A program made the translations under genes and the position numbers. Shown here piece after piece: positions 41,760-46,307 of a stretch of 46,307 nt of DNA. Within the stretch, counting starts at the first letter, position 1, and every line of letters starts with the position of its first letter. Under the pieces are notes generated by a model that was not told the origin of the DNA, ran no database searches, and saw only the letters and a list, made by a program, of their open reading frames with translations. The DNA is from DATIUV01 sp049322755 (lineage in GTDB: Bacteria > Pseudomonadota > Gammaproteobacteria > Burkholderiales > UBA6910): positions 1 to 46,307 of the forward strand of contig JBMOQX010000055.1 of the NCBI GenBank assembly GCA_049322755.1. The letters are read 5' to 3'.

Positions 41760-42974
41760 TCAGGAGCCCTTGCCCGCGGGGACCCCGTCCCGCCCGCGCA
41801 GCCAGCCGGCGAGACGGTCGAGGGCCTCGCTCAGCCGACGCAACGCCGCCTCCATCGGCTCGCCGCACGCCGGCACCGGGGCCCGCGCTTCCTCTCGCAT
41901 CCGGATGCCGTAACGCGCCAGCTTCGGCTCCAGCTGCGCGCGGCGGCGGCGCAGGTCGTCCCGGGTACGCGCATAGGCGTGCTCCCAGATCCGCCGCCGG
42001 TTGGCGTAGCTGAACACGTTGGTGAAGAACATTTCCGCGTCGTCCGGGCTGGGCTCGAACAGGATCACGTGCGCGTTGCGGTACTGGCTGTCGTAGCGGG
42101 ACATGCCCACCTGCATGCGCGACTGTATCAGGGCGCGGAAGGTCTGCGACAGCACCACCGGCAGCCCGCCGGCGGCGAGGTCGCGCGGCTGACCGTGGCG
42201 CCGCTCCCGCGCGCGCCTCGCATCATAGGGTATCAGCGGGTTGACGCAGAGCACGAGGTCGGCGCCTTCCCGCAGCGCCACCGACGCGTGCAGCGTCTTG
42301 CGCAGCGCGCCGTCGACATAGTGCCGGCCGCCGATCTCCACCGGCGGATACAGCCCCGGCAGCGCGAGGCTCGCCTGGACCGCCCGCGAGATCGGCACCC
42401 CGTCGTTGCCGGGGGCGCCGAACTCCACCGACCCGCCGGTATCCAGGTCGGTGGCCACCACGAACAGCTGCGCCCGCAGATGGCGAAAGTCGTTGCTGCG
42501 GCCGTGGCCCTGGAACAGCTCCTTGAGGAAGCGCTCGATGGCGGCGCTGTCGAAAATCCCGGTGGGCAGCGCCCGGCCCAGCCGCGAGAACGCGGCGAGC
42601 GGCCCCACCGCCAGCGGGTGGCGCAGCGTTTCCGCCACCGCGGCGGCCACCAGTCCGGGCGCAACGGCGATCCGGCGCAGGTATTCCCCGAACGCCGGCT
42701 TGAGGAAGACGTTCGGCGAAACCGGGTACTCCTCCGACGCGTTGTCGACGAACACCCGGTACATCTCCCGCGGCGAGATGCCGTTGGCCAGCCCCGCGGC
42801 CACCAGCGCCCCGGAGCTGACGCCGACGTAGATGTCGAGATCGGAAAAGTCCACACCCTCGAGGCTGTCCTCGAGCGCGCACAGGGCGCCGATCTCGTAG
42901 ACGCCGCCGATCGGGCCCCCGCCGGCGAGCGCCAGACCCAGCTTGCGGCGCCGGCGCTGCCCCCTGGCGGTCAT
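41760..42974 (-). CDS. Patatin-like phospholipase, 404 aa
   Basis: A Ser-Asp dyad lipid hydrolase. Start at ATG 42974 (MTARGQRRRRKLGLALAGGG), since the glycine-rich oxyanion loop ALAGGGPIGGVYEIGAL must be near the N-terminus. The nucleophile is in GVSSGALVAAG (GxSxG) and the Asp in YVDGALRK (DGA/G). The long C-terminal half (about residues 210-404) is basic and helical, with RRRIWEHAYARTRDDLRRRR. Such patatins are found at PHA loci and may release acyl chains from storage lipid or membranes. 16 bases after the phasin gene, so in the same operon. Confidence 0.92.
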   Translation of the reverse strand: MTARGQRRRRKLGLALAGGGPIGGVYEIGALCALEDSLEGVDFSDLDIYVGVSSGALVAAGLANGISPREMYRVFVDNASEEYPVSPNVFLKPAFGEYLRRIAVAPGLVAAAVAETLRHPLAVGPLAAFSRLGRALPTGIFDSAAIERFLKELFQGHGRSNDFRHLRAQLFVVATDLDTGGSVEFGAPGNDGVPISRAVQASLALPGLYPPVEIGGRHYVDGALRKTLHASVALREGADLVLCVNPLIPYDARRARERRHGQPRDLAAGGLPVVLSQTFRALIQSRMQVGMSRYDSQYRNAHVILFEPSPDDAEMFFTNVFSYANRRRIWEHAYARTRDDLRRRRAQLEPKLARYGIRMREEARAPVPACGEPMEAALRRLSEALDRLAGWLRGRDGVPAGKGS

Positions 42975-42990
42975 GGCCGGCTGCCCGGGC

Positions 42991-43455
42991 TCAGCCGGCG
43001 GTGGCGGCGGCCTTGCGCGGCTTGGCGGCGCGGCGGGCGCGGGGCGTGGCCGGCTTGCTGGCGAGCTTCTCCACCTGGCTCGACAGTTCGCCGACGCGGC
43101 GCGACAGGTTGTGCACGTCCTTGGCGGTGGGAACGCCCAGCGCCTTGAGCGCCTTCTCGACGCGCTGCTCGAACACCTTCTCGAGCTTGTCCAGGGTGCT
43201 GCTGGCACGGGTGGTGACGGCGTCGATCTGGCCGCCGGCCATCTTGCGAGTCATGTGTTCGATCTCCTTGCCTTGCTTGACCAGGCGCTCGAACGCCTTG
43301 GTGCCCTCTTCCTGGGCGGCGGTGAAGGCGCCCAGTCCGGCCAGCCAGATCTGATGCGCGGATCTGGCGACGGTCTGCTGCAGGTTCTTGGCGCTGCCGC
43401 GGGCGCTCCTGCGGGTGGTCTTGCCCGCGCTCTTGCGGGTGGTTTGGCGTGCCAT
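42991..43455 (-). CDS. PhaF/PhaI-type phasin, 154 aa
   Basis: A granule-associated protein of the PhaF/PhaI family (poly(hydroxyalkanoate) granule-associated protein). The N-terminus is basic (TTRKSAGKTTRRSARGSAKN), followed by the conserved ARSAHQIWLAGLGAFTAAQE and EGTKAFERLVKQGKEIEH helix, a leucine-zipper-like coil (about residues 85-125) and an Ala/Lys/Arg/Pro tail (TPRARRAAKPRKAA) that in PhaF binds DNA and ties granules to the nucleoid. AAGGAG precedes ATG 43455. First gene of the phasin, patatin, TetR, TPR run. Confidence 0.92.
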   Translation of the reverse strand: MARQTTRKSAGKTTRRSARGSAKNLQQTVARSAHQIWLAGLGAFTAAQEEGTKAFERLVKQGKEIEHMTRKMAGGQIDAVTTRASSTLDKLEKVFEQRVEKALKALGVPTAKDVHNLSRRVGELSSQVEKLASKPATPRARRAAKPRKAAATAG

Positions 43456-43534
43456 GGTGATCTCCTTCAGGCTCGGGTTGAAAATTATGCCGCCCGCGTG
43501 TCCACCGCGAGCGCGCGTCGGATTTCTGGTTTAA

Positions 43535-43569
43535 TTCTAGGGACGGCGATTAGAGCGGGCACCCTAGAA
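43535..43569. promoter_or_regulatory. 8-bp inverted repeat in the phasin / acyl-CoA reductase intergenic region
   Basis: TTCTAGGG (43535-43542) and CCCTAGAA (43562-43569) are exact reverse complements with 19 bases between. They lie midway between the divergent starts at 43455 and 43636. CTAG is rare in high-GC genomes, which makes the symmetrical pair notable. Candidate operator for the adjacent TetR regulator or for PhaR. Confidence 0.5.
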
Positions 43570-43635
43570 CCTATCTCATAATCCCGCGGGCGCCCGCCCG
43601 TCCGTCCCCGCCGCCATTCGCACGAGGAGGAGTCC

Positions 43636-45630
43636 ATGGCTTATTTCGTCACCGGCGCCACCGGCTTCATCGGCAAGCGCCTCGTCAAGAAACTGCTGGC
43701 GCGCGGCAAGGGTCCGGTCTATTTCCTGGTGCGGGAATCTTCCCTCGACCGGCTGGATGCGCTCTACGGGCGCTGGGGCGTGGATCGCAGGCGGGCGGTC
43801 CCGGTCGTGGGGGACCTCAAGCAGCCGCGGCTGGGGGTGTCCGACGCCGACCTGGCGAAGATGACAGGCAAGGTGAGGCACTTCTTTCACCTCGCCGCGA
43901 TCTACGACCTCAAGGCCGACGCCGAGTCGCAGGTGGCGGCCAACGTCGAAGGCACGCGCAACGCGGTGGCGCTGGCCGAGACGCTGGAGGCCGGCTGCTT
44001 CCACCTGATGAGCTCGATCGCCTCCGCCGGCATGTACCCCGGCGTGTTCCGCGAGGACATGTTCGAGGAGGCCGAGGAGCTGGACCATCCGTACTTCTTC
44101 ACCAAGCACGAGTCCGAGCGCATCGTGCGCACCGAGTGCCAGCGGCCGTGGCGCGTGTACCGGCCCGGCATCGTCGTCGGCGATTCGCAGACCGGCGAGA
44201 TGGACAAGATCGACGGGCCCTACTACTTCTTCAAGCCGATCCAGAAAATGCGCCGGGCGCTGCCGCCCTGGATGCCGGCCATCGGCCTCGAGGGCGGTCG
44301 GCTGAACCTGGTGCCGGTGGACTTCGTGGTGGACGCCACCGACCACATCGCCCACAAGCCGGGGCTGGACGGGCGCTGCTTCCACCTCACCGACCCGCAT
44401 CCCCACCGCGTCGGCGACATCCTCAACATCTTCGCCCGCGCCGGCCACGCGCCGCAGCTGGCGCTGCGCGTCAATCCGCAGATGTTCGCGTTCATCCCGA
44501 GCGCGGTGCGCAAGTCCCTCGGCATGCTGACGCCGGTCAAGCGCGTGCGCGAGGTGATCATGCGCGACCTGGGCGTGCCGCCGATCGTGCTCAGGTTCGT
44601 GAACTACCCGACCCGCTTCGACTCCCGCGACACCGAGCAGGCGCTGGAGGGCACCGGCATCCGCGTGCCGCCGCTGGAGTCCTACGCCTGGCGGCTGTGG
44701 GACTACTGGGAGCGCCACCTGGACCCGGACCTGCACGTCGACCGCAGCCTGGCGGGGCGGGTGCGCGGCAAGGTGGTGGTGGTGACGGGCTCCAGCGACG
44801 GCATCGGCCGCGCCACCGCGATCCGCCTGGCCGAGGCCGGCGCCCGCGTGCTGGTGGTGGGCCGCAAGCAGGAAAAGCTGGACGCGATGCGCGACGAGCT
44901 CAAGGACCGGGGCTGGGACCTGCGCTATTACTCCTGCGACGTCACCGATTACGACCAGATCGACGCCTTCGCCGCCCAGGTGCTGGACGACCACGGGCAG
45001 GTGGACATCCTGATCAACAACGCCGGCCACTCGATCCGCCGCGGCATCGAGCACTCCTACGACCGCTTCCACGATTTCGAGCGCACCATGCGGCTCAACT
45101 ACTTCGGCGCGCTGCGGCTCACGCTGCGGCTGCTGCCGTCGATGCAGCGGCGGCGCCGCGGCCACGTCATCAACATCTCGTCCATCGGCGTGCTGTCCAA
45201 CGCGCCGCGCTTCTCGGCGTACGTGGCGTCGAAGGCGGCGCTGGATGCCTTCGCCCGCTGCGCGGCCTCCGAGTTCGCCGACTCGGGCATCGAGTTCACC
45301 ACGGTCAACATGCCGCTGGTGCGCACGGCGATGACGGCGCCCACCGAGATCTACCAGCAGATGCCGATGCTCTCGCCGGAGGAAGCCGCGGACCTGGTGG
45401 TGGACGCGGTCATCCACCGCCCGGTGCGGGTCGCCACCAAGCTCGGCATCTTCGCCCAGACGCTCTACACGCTGATGCCGCGGGTGTCGCAGGTGGTGAT
45501 GAACACCGCCTACCGGATGTTCCCGGACTCGAAGGCGGCGCGCGGCGAGAAGGGCAAGGGCGAGGGGCCCCAGGAGGTGACGCCGGACCAGATGGCGTTC
45601 GCGCAGTTCATGCGCGGGATCCACCTGTAG
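43636..45630 (+). CDS. Fatty acyl-CoA reductase, two-domain SDR, 664 aa
   Basis: Reduces acyl-CoA, via aldehyde, to fatty alcohol with NADPH. N-terminal extended SDR of the male-sterility type: YFVTGATGFIGKRLVKKLLA (residues 3-22), FFHLAAIYDLKAD, and Y-x3-K in HPYFFTKHESE. C-terminal classical SDR (about 376-630): VVVTGSSDGIGRATAIRLAE, DILINNAGHSIRRG, and YVASK. The order, length and motifs HPYFFTKHESE, GPYYFFKPIQKMR and RGHVINISSIGVLSN match the reductase I recall from Marinobacter (about 660 aa). AGGAGGAG five bases before the ATG. Provides the alcohol for the WS/DGAT enzyme at 38628. It overlaps the lipase gene at its 3' end by 23 bases. Confidence 0.9.
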   Translation: MAYFVTGATGFIGKRLVKKLLARGKGPVYFLVRESSLDRLDALYGRWGVDRRRAVPVVGDLKQPRLGVSDADLAKMTGKVRHFFHLAAIYDLKADAESQVAANVEGTRNAVALAETLEAGCFHLMSSIASAGMYPGVFREDMFEEAEELDHPYFFTKHESERIVRTECQRPWRVYRPGIVVGDSQTGEMDKIDGPYYFFKPIQKMRRALPPWMPAIGLEGGRLNLVPVDFVVDATDHIAHKPGLDGRCFHLTDPHPHRVGDILNIFARAGHAPQLALRVNPQMFAFIPSAVRKSLGMLTPVKRVREVIMRDLGVPPIVLRFVNYPTRFDSRDTEQALEGTGIRVPPLESYAWRLWDYWERHLDPDLHVDRSLAGRVRGKVVVVTGSSDGIGRATAIRLAEAGARVLVVGRKQEKLDAMRDELKDRGWDLRYYSCDVTDYDQIDAFAAQVLDDHGQVDILINNAGHSIRRGIEHSYDRFHDFERTMRLNYFGALRLTLRLLPSMQRRRRGHVINISSIGVLSNAPRFSAYVASKAALDAFARCAASEFADSGIEFTTVNMPLVRTAMTAPTEIYQQMPMLSPEEAADLVVDAVIHRPVRVATKLGIFAQTLYTLMPRVSQVVMNTAYRMFPDSKAARGEKGKGEGPQEVTPDQMAFAQFMRGIHL

Positions 45631-46307
45631 GATCGGGCGCCAGGATTTCCAGCACCACCCGGCCGGCGACGTCCGGGTTCAGGAGCAGCGCCAGGTGGCC
45701 GCTGCCGGCCACCGCGTAGTTGGTCGCAGGCGGCGGCAACACCGGGCTCGCCTGCGGCGCGACGAAGTTGTCGTGGGGCGAGAAGATCGACACCACCGGC
45801 GCCGGCGGCACCCCGGCGGCCCCCATGCGCCCGAAGAACGGGCTCGCCTCGCGCAGGTCGGCGCCGCAGACCCCGAGCGCGATGCGCGCCAGCCGGCTGC
45901 CGGCGTACGGCGTGGCGATGGACACGATCTTGCGCACCGCCGGGGCGCCGGGGCGCTGCAGGCAGCGGCGCGTCACCAGGCCCCCCATGCTGTGGGCAAC
46001 GATCGTGACCGCCGCGCCGCCGCGCTCCCGCGCCGCCTCCCGCAGGGTCCGCTCCAGCTGGTCGGCGAACGTGTCGATGCCGGCGAAGGGCGGCTCCAGG
46101 TTGACGGCGTACAGCCGCGCGACGCCGGCCTTGAGCAAGGCGCGGCGCACGCCCCACATCACGCCGGCGTTGCAGTAGATGCCGTGCACCAGCACCACCA
46201 CCGGCCCTCCGGCGGCGCCCGCGGCCGGACGCAGCGGCACGAACACCCGCTGCAGCGGCTGGATCACGGCGAAGAGCACGGAGAACGCCCACCACTCGTC
46301 GCCGAAC
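45608..46307 (-). CDS. Alpha/beta-hydrolase lipase, membrane-anchored (5' end outside window)
   Basis: The frame is open past the window end: before the GTG at 46279 it reads FGDEWWAFS, so the true start is upstream. The N-terminal WWAFSVLFAVIQPLQRVFVP looks like a transmembrane anchor. VVLVHGIYCNAGVMWGVRRA carries the oxyanion HG, the nucleophile is in VAHSMGGLVTRR (G/AxSxG), and the His is in GSGHLALLLNP. FSPHDNFVAP supplies the Asp. Likely a triacylglycerol or wax ester lipase or esterase. It converges with the acyl-CoA reductase gene with overlapping 3' ends. Confidence 0.88.
   Translation of the reverse strand, partial: FGDEWWAFSVLFAVIQPLQRVFVPLRPAAGAAGGPVVVLVHGIYCNAGVMWGVRRALLKAGVARLYAVNLEPPFAGIDTFADQLERTLREAARERGGAAVTIVAHSMGGLVTRRCLQRPGAPAVRKIVSIATPYAGSRLARIALGVCGADLREASPFFGRMGAAGVPPAPVVSIFSPHDNFVAPQASPVLPPPATNYAVAGSGHLALLLNPDVAGRVVLEILAPDPTGGSRA

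Noticed and set aside
43576..45624. 682-codon minus-strand open frame
   Set aside because: Antisense to the fatty acyl-CoA reductase, with His/Arg/Val-rich low-complexity translation and no family match.
1..46307. tRNA, rRNA or riboswitch genes
   Set aside because: No cloverleaf-like segment, rRNA signature or recognisable riboswitch core was found by eye; a covariance-model scan would be needed to exclude short RNAs.

Overview
The window reads as a piece of a high-GC betaproteobacterial chromosome. This is inferred from the gene families: an EpsL/EpsE exopolysaccharide export pair of the exosortase/PEP-CTERM type, two polyhydroxyalkanoate (PHA) phasins of different classes, a block of Slt, an NDUFA9-like protein and Cca, and strong GC bias at third codon positions. 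I see no rRNA, tRNA or CRISPR array, and I cannot name a genus.

Region by region. (1) 1-4.9 kb is an accessory patch. It holds the 3' part of an Rhs/YD-repeat protein with an AT-richer, Cys-rich tip, an overlapping candidate immunity gene, a truncated PemK/MazF toxin, a small membrane protein, and a REP-associated tyrosine transposase (RAYT). The RAYT has its REP repeats, a short satellite array, and a 100-bp internally deleted derivative of itself. (2) 4.9-7.5 kb holds an SPW-repeat membrane protein, a solitary SIR2-domain protein preceded by a probably broken ORF, a C4 zinc-finger mini-protein and an acidic 55-residue protein. (3) 7.6-16.8 kb is an exopolysaccharide precursor and export locus: epsL, manC, a transglutaminase-like protein, ugd, galE, rmlD and epsE. 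It is interrupted by a brnTA toxin-antitoxin pair, which lies between the intact galE 3' end and a fossil copy of that end. (4) 17-21.2 kb holds a Tat-exported PhoX phosphatase behind a Pho-box-like repeat, a gene-poor 1.4-kb stretch with a candidate C-rich small RNA and a frameshifted PEP-CTERM protein remnant, and a dihaem cytochrome c. (5) 21.2-33.6 kb is mostly housekeeping: a PAS/GAF/GGDEF/EAL protein, a zinc alcohol dehydrogenase, a phasin, a retropepsin-like protease, a glutathione transferase, DUF2905, and a minus-strand run of a hypothetical gene, slt, the NDUFA9-like gene and cca.

(6) 33.6-46.3 kb looks like a neutral-lipid island and is the most coherent system here. A bacterial two-domain fatty acyl-CoA reductase (acyl-CoA to fatty alcohol) and a WS/DGAT acyltransferase (alcohol plus acyl-CoA to wax ester) provide synthesis. 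A patatin-like lipase and an alpha/beta lipase could open the esters. A GMC alcohol oxidoreductase, translationally coupled to a CalB-type aldehyde dehydrogenase, could oxidise the alcohol to the acid. A FadD ligase returns the acid to acyl-CoA. A PhaF/PhaI-type phasin and a TetR regulator sit in the same cluster, which suggests shared control or a shared granule surface between wax ester and PHA storage. Each enzyme family is recognisable; the closed cycle and the joint regulation are inferences.
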